Shown here: piece by piece, positions 16,906-25,272 of the stretch | Layout: every line of letters begins with the position of its first letter | How positions within the stretch are numbered: position 1 is the first letter of the stretch | From: Chitinophaga sp. GbtcB8 | Lineage (GTDB): Bacteria > Bacteroidota > Bacteroidia > Chitinophagales > Chitinophagaceae | NCBI RefSeq assembly: GCF_019091455.1 | Contig: NZ_JAGXJN010000007.1 | Coordinates: 1-64,000 of the forward strand | Direction: 5' to 3' | DNA: 64,000 nt | The notes under the pieces: model-generated | The model's input: the letters and a program-made list of their open reading frames with translations, nothing else | The model's database searches: none | What the model was told of the DNA's origin: nothing | Program-made: the position numbers and the translations under genes

Positions 16906-17973
16906 ATGGGAAAATACAGAGCCGGCGTGTTATTCGGCGAAGAGCTGGAAGCGCTGTACAAAGATGCTAAGGACAACGCATTTGCTATGCCTGCCGTGAA
17001 CGTGGTAGGTACCAACTCCGTGAACGCAGTACTGGAAACCGCTGCCAAGGTGAACTCTCCGGTAATTATCCAGTTCTCCAACGGTGGTGCGCAGTTCTTT
17101 GCTGGTAAAGGCATGCCGAATGACAAATTGCAGGCTAACATTGCCGGTGGTATATCCGGCGCCAAACACGTACATGAAGTAGCTAAATACTACGGCGTAC
17201 CGGTGGTTTTACATACCGATCACGCTGCAAAAAAATGGCTGCCCTGGATAGACGGCCTGCTGGATGCTGGTGAAGTTTTCATGAAACAAACCGGCCAGCC
17301 CCTGTACAGCTCCCATATGCTGGACCTGTCTGAAGAGCCCATCCACGAGAACATCGAGATCTCCAAGAAATACTTTGAGCGCATGAATAAGCTGGGTATG
17401 TCCATCGAAATTGAGCTGGGCGTAACCGGTGGTGAAGAAGACGGTGTGGACAACTCCGGCATCGACAATTCCAAATTATATACCCAGCCGGAAGATGTGG
17501 CTTTTGCCTACGAAACCCTGCTGCAGGTAGGCCCCCGCTTTACCGTGGCAGCTGCCTTTGGTAACGTGCATGGCGTTTACACCCCCGGTAACGTGGAGCT
17601 GCGCCCTGAGATCCTGAAGAACAGCCAGGACTTTATCCAGCGGAAATATAAAACGCCTGCCAAGCCCGTGTACTACGTGTTCCATGGCGGTTCCGGCTCT
17701 CCCAAACACCAGATTGCCGAAGCCCTGGGTTACGGCGTGATCAAAATGAACCTTGATACGGATATGCAATGGGCGTTCTGGGAAGGCATCCACGACTACT
17801 ACGAAGCTAAAAAAGGCTACCTGCAGGCTCAGCTGGGCAATCCCGAAGGCGCAGATAAGCCGAACAAAAAATACTACGATCCCCGCGTATGGCTGCGCAA
17901 AGGTGAAGAAACCTTTGTAAAACGCCTGGAAGAAGCATTTGCTGATCTGAACTGTATCAACAAGAACGCTTAA
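16906..17973 (+). CDS. fba: Class II fructose-bisphosphate aldolase
   Basis: 355 aa, zinc-dependent class IIA aldolase of glycolysis and gluconeogenesis. It shows AMPAVNVVGTNSVNAVLE, HTDHAAKKWLPWIDG with the catalytic Asp105 and zinc ligand His106, and IELGVTGGEEDGVDN. FHGGSGSPKHQI and the MNLDTDMQWA phosphate-binding part follow. Length and motifs match the long FbaA type of E. coli. It is monocistronic: a clear promoter lies upstream and a terminator directly downstream. Confidence 0.96.
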   Translation: MGKYRAGVLFGEELEALYKDAKDNAFAMPAVNVVGTNSVNAVLETAAKVNSPVIIQFSNGGAQFFAGKGMPNDKLQANIAGGISGAKHVHEVAKYYGVPVVLHTDHAAKKWLPWIDGLLDAGEVFMKQTGQPLYSSHMLDLSEEPIHENIEISKKYFERMNKLGMSIEIELGVTGGEEDGVDNSGIDNSKLYTQPEDVAFAYETLLQVGPRFTVAAAFGNVHGVYTPGNVELRPEILKNSQDFIQRKYKTPAKPVYYVFHGGSGSPKHQIAEALGYGVIKMNLDTDMQWAFWEGIHDYYEAKKGYLQAQLGNPEGADKPNKKYYDPRVWLRKGEETFVKRLEEAFADLNCINKNA

Positions 17974-18002
17974 TTCACGTCCATCAGGGATTAAATTATC
18001 GT

Positions 18003-18037
18003 AGGGTGAAGGGTTTCAGGCCTTTCACCCTTTTTTT
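18003..18037 (+). terminator. Terminator of fba
   Basis: AGGGTGAA (18003-18010) pairs with TTCACCCT (18024-18031), followed by seven Ts. Confidence 0.8.
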
Positions 18038-18080
18038 ATACCAGCGGTGGAGCCGGGAAAATGTCTCCATCCCCTGGTAT
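18038..18080 (+). promoter_or_regulatory. Conspicuous hairpin between fba and accD
   Basis: ATACCAG (18038-18044) pairs with 18074-18080, and GGTGGAG (18046-18052) pairs with CTCCA-CC (18065-18072) with one bulged T: 14 bp in total around a 12-nt loop. It follows the fba terminator and precedes another hairpin with a T run. Possible structured RNA; function unknown. Confidence 0.4.
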
Positions 18081-18105
18081 TGTAGAACCTTGCCACCGGG
18101 CCGCA

Positions 18106-18127
18106 ACGGCCTGTCCGGGCCGTTTTT
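18106..18127 (+). terminator. Second terminator-like hairpin
   Basis: ACGGCC (18106-18111) pairs with GGCCGT (18118-18123) around a 6-nt loop and runs into TTTT. Confidence 0.5.
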
Positions 18128-18276
18128 CCCTCTCTCAGACACCCTTTTAACCCCGGCGCACCACCCCTTGTTTTATTAAATAAAGAAAATATATAATTTT
18201 ATAGGGTAAGCTATTGGGAACCAGTTTCTTTTCCTGTAATATTGCGAACTGAAAAAGTGCGTGTGATTTTAATTCG

Positions 18277-18284
18277 TATCTTGC
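18277..18284 (+). promoter_or_regulatory. Candidate accD -7 box TATCTTGC
   Basis: Close to the common TATCTTTG, 30 nt before the accD ATG. Confidence 0.3.
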
Positions 18285-18313
18285 ACCACTATTTTTTAAC
18301 CTAACAGAAAAAT

Positions 18314-19162
18314 ATGTCAAGCTGGTTTAAACGCATTAAACAGGGTATCAATACCACTACCAGTGAAAAGAAGGAAGCACCGGACGGATTATGGCATAAA
18401 TGTCCTAATTGTAAAAAAACCACTACTGTAAAGGACCTGCGGGAACATTACTACGTTTGCGATAAGTGTAATTACCACAACCGTATCAACTCTGCAGAAT
18501 ATTTCGAAATTATTTTTGACAATAATCAATACGAAGAGCTGTTTCCCAACATCTATCCCAAGGATATGCTGGGCTTCCAGGACCTGAAACCTTATGGCGA
18601 GCGTTTAAAGGATGCGCAAAAGCGCTCCGGGCTCAAAGATGCCATGCGCGTAGGCGTAGGCAAGGTATTGGGTAACAACCTGGTAATAGCCTGTATGGAT
18701 TTTGCTTTTATAGGTGGTTCTATGGGTTCCGTTGTTGGTGAAAAGATTGCCCGTGCCATTGATTACTGTATTGCGCACAAGATGCCGCTGATGGTGATCT
18801 CCAAATCCGGCGGCGCGCGTATGATGGAAAGCGCATTTTCACTGATGCAGATGGCTAAAACATCGGCCAAGCTTACCCAGCTGGCCAGTGCAAGGCAGCC
18901 CTATATTTCCATGATGACAGACCCCACTACCGGCGGTGTAACAGCCTCCTATGCTATGCTGGGTGACCTGAACATTGCGGAGCCTAATGCCCTGATCGGG
19001 TTTGCCGGTCCGCGCGTAATTAAAGAAACAATTAAAAAAGACCTGCCGGAAGGTTTTCAGAGCGCAGAGTTCCTATTGGAGCACGGTTTCCTGGACCTTA
19101 TTATAGACCGGAAGGAATTAAAACAACAGCTGGCGACATTGCTGCAGCTGTTTAAAAACTAA
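18314..19162 (+). CDS. accD: Acetyl-CoA carboxylase carboxyltransferase subunit beta
   Basis: 282 aa. The N-terminal zinc ribbon has Cys30, Cys33, Cys49 and Cys52 (CPNC ... CDKC), which separates AccD from other carboxyltransferases. The crotonase-like core shows [29 protein letters not shown] and [17 protein letters not shown]. With AccA it moves the carboxyl group from biotin to acetyl-CoA, the first step of fatty acid synthesis. accA is not adjacent here, and a separate carboxyltransferase gene lies at 48.7-50.3 kb. Confidence 0.96.
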   Translation: MSSWFKRIKQGINTTTSEKKEAPDGLWHKCPNCKKTTTVKDLREHYYVCDKCNYHNRINSAEYFEIIFDNNQYEELFPNIYPKDMLGFQDLKPYGERLKDAQKRSGLKDAMRVGVGKVLGNNLVIACMDFAFIGGSMGSVVGEKIARAIDYCIAHKMPLMVISKSGGARMMESAFSLMQMAKTSAKLTQLASARQPYISMMTDPTTGGVTASYAMLGDLNIAEPNALIGFAGPRVIKETIKKDLPEGFQSAEFLLEHGFLDLIIDRKELKQQLATLLQLFKN

Positions 19163-19168
19163 ATTCAT

Positions 19169-19228
19169 TTACGATCTTAGATCTACGATTTTATGATCCG
19201 CTCTAAAGTCGTAAATCTAAGATTGTAG
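19169..19228. repeat. Inverted repeat of TTAGATCTACGAT type
   Basis: The 25-bp arms 19169-19193 and 19204-19228 are near-perfect reverse complements apart from a few G-T-type changes, with a 10-nt spacer. It sits between accD and smpB. The arm sequence resembles the outer arms of the element at 5499-5676. Confidence 0.65.
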
Positions 19229-19241
19229 ATCTAAAATAGAG

Positions 19242-19679
19242 ATGGCGGAATTAAAGAACAGATCGGCCTATTTTGAATATGCAATAGAGGATAAATTTAT
19301 TGCAGGAATGGTATTGACAGGAACGGAGATAAAATCCATCAGGGCCAGTAAAGTGAGCTTTAATGATGCTTTCTGTTATTTTTCCAAGGGGGAGCTGTAT
19401 GTAAAAAGTTTGCACATAGCTGTTTACTCCCATGGGACCTATGCCAACCATGATCCGCTGCGGGAACGCAAGCTGCTGCTTACAAAACGCGAGCTGCGGA
19501 AAATGGAGAACAAGCTAAAAGAAAGGGGTTATACCATTGTACCCCTGCGTATCTTTCTCTCAGAAAAGGGACTGGCCAAAATGGAAATTGGCCTTGGGAA
19601 AGGGAAAAAACTGCATGATAAACGGGAAAGCATTAAAGAACGTGAAACAGACCGCGAGCTCCGGCGCTTTGTAAAATAA
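19242..19679 (+). CDS. smpB: SsrA-binding protein
   Basis: 145 aa. NRSAYFEYAIEDKFIAGMVLTGTEIKSIR is followed by the SmpB hallmark LHIAVYSHGTYANHDPLRERKLLL and KGKKLHDKRESIKERE near the C-terminus. It binds tmRNA and brings it to stalled ribosomes in trans-translation; RNase R, also in this window, removes the tagged messages. No ssrA gene is recognisable nearby. Confidence 0.96.
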   Translation: MAELKNRSAYFEYAIEDKFIAGMVLTGTEIKSIRASKVSFNDAFCYFSKGELYVKSLHIAVYSHGTYANHDPLRERKLLLTKRELRKMENKLKERGYTIVPLRIFLSEKGLAKMEIGLGKGKKLHDKRESIKERETDRELRRFVK

Positions 19680-19712
19680 TAAGCCGGAACCGCATACTAT
19701 AAACACCACCGC

Positions 19713-20846
19713 ATGCGCAACTATTTAAGGCTGTTAACAGCCGCTATCCTGTTATTCCTTATATCTTCCTGTAAATCGGGCGAAAAACTCTATAACAAAG
19801 GCCGCTATGATGAAGCAGTAGCCGCATTTGTAAAGAAGCTGCAAAAAAAGCCGAATGATCCCATTGCCCTGCAGCTGCTCCCTAAAGCATACCAGCAGTC
19901 ACAGTTAAGACATGAGGATAAAGTGAATGGTTACCTGGCTTCCGATAATCCCCTGAAATGGGAATATGTACGGAAAGAGTACCGCTCACTGCAAAGCCTA
20001 TACGATATTATTTATGCCTCACCGGCAGCGCAAAAAGTAGTACAGCCTAAAGACTACCGCAACGCTATTACCGGTGCGCAGGAAAATGCTGCACAGGTGC
20101 GTTACGACCGTGGCATGGAGCTGCTGAACCGTGGCGACAAACCCAGCGCCCGCGAGGCTTACAGCGAGTTTGCTGCATCACTGAAGCTGGTGAATAACTA
20201 CCGGGATGCCAAACAAAAAATGGATGAATCTTATCAACAGGGATTGGTGAATGTGATGATCAGCCAGATCGCTATCCGCAGCCCGTATTTCCAGTTCAGC
20301 GCTGACCAGTTCCGCGACGCCCTGGTGCGTAACCTGCAGAACCGTAACATCAACTTCTTTGTAAAATTCACCGATGAAAAATTAGCCCGTAATGATCAGG
20401 AGCAGCCGGACCAATACCTGGAAATGCAGTTCTATGATTTTGAAGTAGGGCAAACCTATATAGACCGTACCTCCCGTGATGTATCTCGTGAGATAGAGGA
20501 CCGCCCGCTGAAAGATACCAGCGGTAAGGAAATTAAACGGTACATGACGGTGAAGGCCACCATTTATACTATCCGCAAAACAGTGGTATCCCGCGGTGTG
20601 CTGGATTACCGTATCATAGATGTAGCCAACAACCAGGTGCTGCGCCAGGACCGTATTCCCGGCAGTTATACCTGGGTGAACCAGGTAGGTACTTTTAAAG
20701 GCGATGAACGGGCGCTGAGTGACGAAGATAAACGCCTGATAGGCGGTGTGGATGCGCCTCCGCCCCCGCCGCAGGATCTGTTTATGTTATTTACAAGGCC
20801 TATTTATGATCAGCTGGCGAGTAATTTGCATGATTTTTATAATTAG
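19713..20846 (+). CDS. Lipoprotein with TPR-like N-terminus
   Basis: 377 aa. The signal sequence ends in lipobox ISSC (Cys20). Residues 25-175 look like TPR-type helices (LYNKGRYDEAVAAFVKKLQKKPNDPIAL; YDRGMELLNRGDKPSAREAYSEF). The second half is a mixed alpha/beta domain with NINFFVKFTDE and QPDQYLEMQFYDFEVG. It ends in a Pro-rich APPPPPQ near residue 350. It starts 33 nt after smpB and is probably cotranscribed. A periplasmic envelope protein is likely; the function is unknown. Confidence 0.78.
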   Translation: MRNYLRLLTAAILLFLISSCKSGEKLYNKGRYDEAVAAFVKKLQKKPNDPIALQLLPKAYQQSQLRHEDKVNGYLASDNPLKWEYVRKEYRSLQSLYDIIYASPAAQKVVQPKDYRNAITGAQENAAQVRYDRGMELLNRGDKPSAREAYSEFAASLKLVNNYRDAKQKMDESYQQGLVNVMISQIAIRSPYFQFSADQFRDALVRNLQNRNINFFVKFTDEKLARNDQEQPDQYLEMQFYDFEVGQTYIDRTSRDVSREIEDRPLKDTSGKEIKRYMTVKATIYTIRKTVVSRGVLDYRIIDVANNQVLRQDRIPGSYTWVNQVGTFKGDERALSDEDKRLIGGVDAPPPPPQDLFMLFTRPIYDQLASNLHDFYN

Positions 20847-20979
20847 GGGGTAAGCCGCAATAACCAGGATTATCATTGCTCAAATCAGGAATACTACATG
20901 GGCAGCGTAAGCATATTGCCTCATCCTTTGTACCTCATATCATAACACAGATTTTTTATTTTTTTAATATTTAAAATTT

Positions 20980-20987
20980 TAACTTTG
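20980..20987 (+). promoter_or_regulatory. -7 box TAACTTTG of the M48 gene
   Basis: Perfect TAnnTTTG in an AT-rich stretch, 25 nt before the ATG at 21012. A CCTT/AAGG mini-hairpin and a GGGG ribosome-binding stretch lie between. Confidence 0.55.
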
Positions 20988-21011
20988 TGCCCTTAACCCA
21001 AGGGGACAATT

Positions 21012-22475
21012 ATGATACCTATACCTAAGCATTTACTGGTGCTAGTATTCCTATGCCTGGCAGGGAGCAGCACGCTGAAAAGTCAGCAAAAAGAACTTTC
21101 CACTTACCAGGACCTATCAGCCTTCTATTACAAAAAACAAATGGACTCCCTAAAAAAAACATGGGTCTGCCCTTCTGTTTACAAGGAAAGGCTTACACAA
21201 AAGCAGTTTAAGGAGATCTGGGATGGCCGCACTACTTTCTTTACGGCTGCCATTAACGACAACAATTATGTTTATGACAAGGAAATTTGTGCCTACCTGG
21301 ATGATGTAGTATCCGAGATCCAGGAGGCAAACAGGGAATACCTGCCTGTGAAACCACTAGTAGTACTGGACAGAAGTTCTTCCGTAAATGCCTATGCTTT
21401 AGGAAGCAATATACTGGCCATTAACCTGGGGTTATTATCTTTTGCGAAAACCCGGGAGGAGATTGCCCTGACCATTGCACATGAGTTATCCCATAATATT
21501 TTACAACACCCGGAGCATGGCATGAAAGAAAGAGCGGAATGGCTTACGTCCACTGAATATAAGGAATCCATGGGCCAGGTGCTGCAATCAGATTACGGAC
21601 GTCTCACGCGTCTGAAAAAAGTTTATGAAAGCTATTCATTCAGCCGTGGCAGACACCAGCGCTATCATGAAGGAGATGCAGATTCAATGGCTATTGTTTT
21701 GCTAAAAAATAGTCATATCAGCTTTATCCCTGAATTTTTCCTACGGATGGACAGTGCTGATGTGCAGTATAGCCAGCCTCTCCGGCAGCCACTGAATACT
21801 TATTTTGCTGCTTATAACATCACACTGGAAGATAGCTGGATAAAAAAACGATCCAGGGGATTATCTACCCGCGACTATGATTTTCAAAAGAATCACAGCA
21901 TGGCTGATTCACTTAAAACACATCCGGATTGCGTAGTCAGGTACAACAATACCACCGGGCGCCGTTCGGCCAATGCCGTTTCAACACCGGTTCCTGCATA
22001 TATCAGTACCAGGGTGAACAGGATGCTGATATGGAATATGTATTGTAACAGTGATCTTACCCCTTGTTTATATCGCATACTACAGGAGAAGGATAAAGGT
22101 AATACTGATGCCTGGTACGACTTTATGTTTAATAATGTAATGTTGAGTCTTTACAAGGCCGATAAAGACCTGCACCGTTCCAGTACAATTGATATACAAC
22201 GCAAGGAATATATCTCCAAACAGTACTACGAACTACAAACTATGCTGGAACAGATACCCCGCGATAAACTGGCTGAAGACTGCAAATTATTACAAGGTGC
22301 GGCATTCTGGAACAATGTGTCTGCCTCTGAGAAGGCCATGCAACGTTTTCAAAAAGCCCTGATACTATCTGATAATATGGAGGTGTATGCTAGTCAGCAA
22401 ATGGCTAAACATTTTATGGAGTCAAACCAAACCAGTCTTTATTGCGAATATGTTCACTCCTTTGAAAAAAAATAA
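21012..22475 (+). CDS. Exported M48 family metallopeptidase
   Basis: 487 aa with an N-terminal signal peptide (cleavage near LKSQ, residue 25). The zinc site is His157-Glu158-LS-His161 in AHELSHNILQH, with Glu220 in HEGDADS as third ligand, the M48/BepA pattern. The C-terminal 170 residues are helical, with no clear repeats. It is a periplasmic or surface protease, perhaps an outer-membrane quality-control factor like BepA, but it lacks evident TPRs. It shares an operon with the next gene (3-nt gap). Codon use looks more AT-rich than neighbouring housekeeping genes. Confidence 0.87.
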   Translation: MIPIPKHLLVLVFLCLAGSSTLKSQQKELSTYQDLSAFYYKKQMDSLKKTWVCPSVYKERLTQKQFKEIWDGRTTFFTAAINDNNYVYDKEICAYLDDVVSEIQEANREYLPVKPLVVLDRSSSVNAYALGSNILAINLGLLSFAKTREEIALTIAHELSHNILQHPEHGMKERAEWLTSTEYKESMGQVLQSDYGRLTRLKKVYESYSFSRGRHQRYHEGDADSMAIVLLKNSHISFIPEFFLRMDSADVQYSQPLRQPLNTYFAAYNITLEDSWIKKRSRGLSTRDYDFQKNHSMADSLKTHPDCVVRYNNTTGRRSANAVSTPVPAYISTRVNRMLIWNMYCNSDLTPCLYRILQEKDKGNTDAWYDFMFNNVMLSLYKADKDLHRSSTIDIQRKEYISKQYYELQTMLEQIPRDKLAEDCKLLQGAAFWNNVSASEKAMQRFQKALILSDNMEVYASQQMAKHFMESNQTSLYCEYVHSFEKK

Positions 22476-22478
22476 CAC

Positions 22479-24074
22479 ATGAAAAAACTCAACTTAATAA
22501 TATTACTGGGATGCCTTTGTGCTACCGCATTTTCACAAACAAAGATATTCCGGGAGGTGGGACAGGATATATCTACTTCCGTAAAACCCATTATGGAGAA
22601 TGATGTATTGGTTGGTTACCTGGCCTTTACGCAGCTGGAAAAGCTGGATAAAGACTCATTCAGTTACAGGATCACCATAATGGATGAAAATCTGAACGAT
22701 ATTGGGGTTGTTAATTTTCATGAGCAAAAGCTGCGTCTTGAGGATGTGATGATTGAAGATAATATACTTTGCCTTGCCTATGTGAAAAGTAATGTGCTGG
22801 GATATACTTATGAACACCGCGCTACTAGGAAAAAAGCATTCCGGAGTGGAAAAGCCTGGATGTTGACCCAGTTTATTAACCTGAAAGGTGAAATTATAAA
22901 AACAGCGCAGTTATCATTAGACGTTAATATCGCGGGAAACTGGAATCCGGACTTCATACCGGGATCAGTACTAAAAGAACCGGTGAGGGTACAAAATATC
23001 AGTGGTAAGGGGTTTGTTTGTTTTTATGGTGATGATTCCAGGAAGAATATGGTATTCTATGATATGAATGGTGAAAACACCTGGGAAAAGAAAGTTTCAG
23101 AAGCTGGTGATATCGTGCAGTTCATGACCTCTGACCATGACGTTTATCTCATAACGAAGAAAGAAGAAAGCGCCGGAAAGAATCAATACACTGTTCATTC
23201 TTATAATGCCGATGATAAAAGCACGTATCCAAAATATATACTGAAAGATAAGAAGGGGAACAACCTGCTGGCGCTTGGCTTTGAGAACGATCCTGTTTCC
23301 GGGAAACCTGATATTTCCGGGTTAATATACAATCCGAAATTCAGGAAACCCATGAACAAGGATGAAGGGTTAAAAATACGGAGGGGAATGTATGGCGGCG
23401 TGTTTAATATTCAATTGAATGGTCATAAAAAAGGAGAGATAAAAGAGCAGTTCACTTACTGGTATGATGAATCAAAATCCAATGTAACTGCTAAGGGATA
23501 TTTTGAATCCGGGGATGGCTATATTACGCCAAATAAGTCTTTCAGGGATTTCTACGGTAATACTTATTATACAGGGAGTGTTATCAATTCAAAGGTAAGA
23601 GGTAGTTCTATTGCATGGAATGTAATAGGCTGGGGACTGATCGGTGCGCGTTTGGCATTATTTGCCTCAAATCCTTTAGTGGGCGCCGCTGTTGCGCCGG
23701 GACTGGCACTTTCAAAATACAGAAGCTTTCCGGCAGGAAGCGCACTGGTAATGAAAATGGATTCGATCGGAAAACTGAAGTACGAAAACACCTTACCTGT
23801 GAAGGGCCGCATCCAGAGAGGCAGCTATAGTTATTATCTTGGCGCTTATTGTTTTACAGTTGTGTCACCGGTAGACCGGCGGACTTACCTTATAATGGCA
23901 GATGAAAAGGCATATGTTATTTATAGCATGGAACAAAAGAAAGTGATCCGTACCATAAAACGCGATGACAATGGAAAATCGGTAACGGTATTACCTGCTA
24001 AAGAAGGTTCCATTATTGTTTCCACTGTGAATGCAAAAGAGAAATATACAATGATGTCTGTTGAATCGATATAA
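22479..24074 (+). CDS. Exported protein of unknown function, partner of the M48 peptidase
   Basis: 531 aa. The signal peptide MKKLNLIILLGCLCATAFSQ is clear. The rest is mainly beta-strand-like with repeated aromatic and Gly/Asp turns, as in beta-propellers (for example YLAFTQLEKLDKDSFSYRI and FVCFYGDDSRKNMVFYDM). A hydrophobic Gly/Ala-rich segment near residues 380-410 could be a membrane-associated or amyloid-like stretch. I do not recognise the family. Only 3 nt separate it from the M48 gene, so the two products likely act together. AT-rich codon use again. Confidence 0.7.
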   Translation: MKKLNLIILLGCLCATAFSQTKIFREVGQDISTSVKPIMENDVLVGYLAFTQLEKLDKDSFSYRITIMDENLNDIGVVNFHEQKLRLEDVMIEDNILCLAYVKSNVLGYTYEHRATRKKAFRSGKAWMLTQFINLKGEIIKTAQLSLDVNIAGNWNPDFIPGSVLKEPVRVQNISGKGFVCFYGDDSRKNMVFYDMNGENTWEKKVSEAGDIVQFMTSDHDVYLITKKEESAGKNQYTVHSYNADDKSTYPKYILKDKKGNNLLALGFENDPVSGKPDISGLIYNPKFRKPMNKDEGLKIRRGMYGGVFNIQLNGHKKGEIKEQFTYWYDESKSNVTAKGYFESGDGYITPNKSFRDFYGNTYYTGSVINSKVRGSSIAWNVIGWGLIGARLALFASNPLVGAAVAPGLALSKYRSFPAGSALVMKMDSIGKLKYENTLPVKGRIQRGSYSYYLGAYCFTVVSPVDRRTYLIMADEKAYVIYSMEQKKVIRTIKRDDNGKSVTVLPAKEGSIIVSTVNAKEKYTMMSVESI

Positions 24075-24098
24075 GATACGGCTCTAAACTACCACTAA

Positions 24099-24159
24099 CC
24101 AGTTACGCAAGTATGAGACGGCGATACGACCACCGTACCTGTTTCTTTTGCGTAACTGG
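24099..24159. repeat. Perfect 12-bp inverted repeat
   Basis: CCAGTTACGCAA (24099-24110) and TTGCGTAACTGG (24148-24159), with an inner ACGG/CCGT pair. It begins 25 nt after the stop of the 531-aa gene. It may be a termination hairpin or the remnant of a tiny mobile element; there is no T run. Confidence 0.55.
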
Positions 24160-24226
24160 CTGCGGTGGGCCTAATGACCCCAAAAAAGTACTTCCTCCCT
24201 CTGTTAAAGCAGCTAGTGATACCTGG

Positions 24227-24676
24227 CTAATCTCTATTATGCTTTTTGCGCAAATACTTTTTTACGATGCGAATATTTTTCCCGGAAACGGTAACTTTTT
24301 CTGAATACGAGCAGGTATAAACATAAAACTTATTATCTTTTTTAAATGCAAATAACAGGTAGGTCTCATCCGGATCAAAGGAGAACGTACAGTTACTATC
24401 ATCTATTGCGTCAAACTCTAACTCTTACCCTGGAAGCACCTGCCCCTTAAGCATTTCAACCACTTCAACAGTAGCTCTATGTCCTTTATAGTAGCTGATC
24501 TCTTCCTTATGTACATTTCTCACTTTTACAGTAAAAATAAACGCTGAGGTAGGAATATATGAAGTAACGGGATGCATAATACAATCACATGCCATCGTCT
24601 TCTGGCAGAATAGATTTAAAGTTATTACCAGACAAAGAGCTAATATCTGCGCTTTAAATGTTCGATTGCGGATCAT
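24227..24676 (-). pseudogene. TIMP-like secreted protein, interrupted by an in-frame stop
   Basis: Read through, this is a 148-residue exported protein with one in-frame TAA at 24425-24427 (codon 84) in an otherwise intact frame. A signal peptide (1-29) is followed directly by Cys30-Asp-Cys32 and Pro36. Then come SAFIFTVKVRNV, VEVVEMLKG and, beyond the stop, NCTFSFDPDETYLLFAF and YVYTCSYSEKV. This Cys-x-Cys start and strand pattern resembles the netrin-like/TIMP domain, where the first Cys caps the zinc of a metalloprotease. Downstream residues look conserved, so the stop is recent, or a sequencing error. It converges on the M48 operon. Confidence 0.65.
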
Positions 24677-24721
24677 TGATGTTCTATTTTTTTAATTGTG
24701 GTAAGGGACAATGAAAATGCG

Positions 24722-24880
24722 CTATTCATTTACCAATCTGTATTTATTTGTATTGGATATTCTTTCTAATTGACTGCCAACAGGCAGCTCTAAACACTGA
24801 ATGATTGCGGGGTCATAATTCGCAATGGTATTAACATCATAAAAATCAGTGTTGTTATTATCAGCAGTTTTCAAATCCAT
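24722..24880 (-). CDS. Small protein of 52 aa, unknown
   Basis: ATG at 24880 to TAG at 24722. It is acidic and Asn/Asp-rich: MDLKTADNNNTDFYDVNTIA at the start and LPVGSQLERISNTNKYRLVN near the end. There is no signal peptide or membrane segment. It lies 45 nt upstream of the TIMP-like pseudogene in the same direction and could share its transcript. The composition looks protein-like rather than random, but no homologue is known to me. Confidence 0.4.
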   Translation of the reverse strand: MDLKTADNNNTDFYDVNTIANYDPAIIQCLELPVGSQLERISNTNKYRLVNE

Positions 24881-25010
24881 TTCCGTCTCTCTCTGTTTTA
24901 TCTAATTTGATATATTGTAAAGAAAGATATATAATCCTTATTATAGTCCCACAGATTTCCGCATCCACCCTCCCATTTTTTCTTCCTTAACCTAAAAAAA
25001 ACATCCCCCC

Positions 25011-25046
25011 ATTAACAACCCATTTACATTTGATTAACAACCCATT
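25011..25046. repeat. 14-bp direct repeat, 22-bp period
   Basis: ATTAACAACCCATT occurs perfectly at 25011-25024 and 25033-25046. The 22-bp period is about two helical turns, so a dimeric regulator could bind both on one DNA face, about 100 bp before the candidate promoter. Confidence 0.45.
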
Positions 25047-25149
25047 AACCATCCTCTCACCTCCCCCGGGTACGTATCTCAATGGTTATAAGCCCCTTCG
25101 CTCCCCCGCACAAGACAAATAAATTTTTTCTTTAATTAATATAAAATTG

Positions 25150-25157
25150 TAATATTG
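25150..25157 (+). promoter_or_regulatory. Candidate -7 box TAATATTG of the surface cluster
   Basis: Seven of eight match to TAnnTTTG, overlapped by the inverted repeat ATTGTAA ... TTACAAT. It is 115 nt before the first ATG, so a long leader would result. Confidence 0.35.
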
Positions 25158-25272
25158 CGTAAACTTACAATAGAAAACCGGTAATGTCCGGGGGAGACAA
25201 GTAGCATAAGTACATTTGTTAACTAAGAGATGAAACCCCTCCCCTTATCATAACCTACACCCTATTTGGCCT

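Larger units (their letters stand above)
17974..18313. other. 340-bp intergenic region between fba and accD
   Basis: Contains the fba terminator, then a long bulged hairpin (18038-18080), a second terminator-like hairpin (18106-18127) and an AT-rich segment with a near-consensus promoter for accD. No coding frame. Confidence 0.65.
24881..25272. other. 392-bp divergent intergenic region before the surface cluster
   Basis: No gene. Contains a 14-bp direct repeat (25011-25046), a near-consensus -7 box TAATATTG (25150-25157) and an inverted repeat ATTGTAA/TTACAAT (25146-25152, 25165-25171) over that box. This is the likely control region of the large plus-strand cluster. Confidence 0.55.

Noticed and set aside
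24113..24304. 63-codon plus-strand frame
   Set aside because: It overlaps the inverted repeat at 24099-24159 and lies opposite the end of the TIMP-like pseudogene; its composition is not protein-like.
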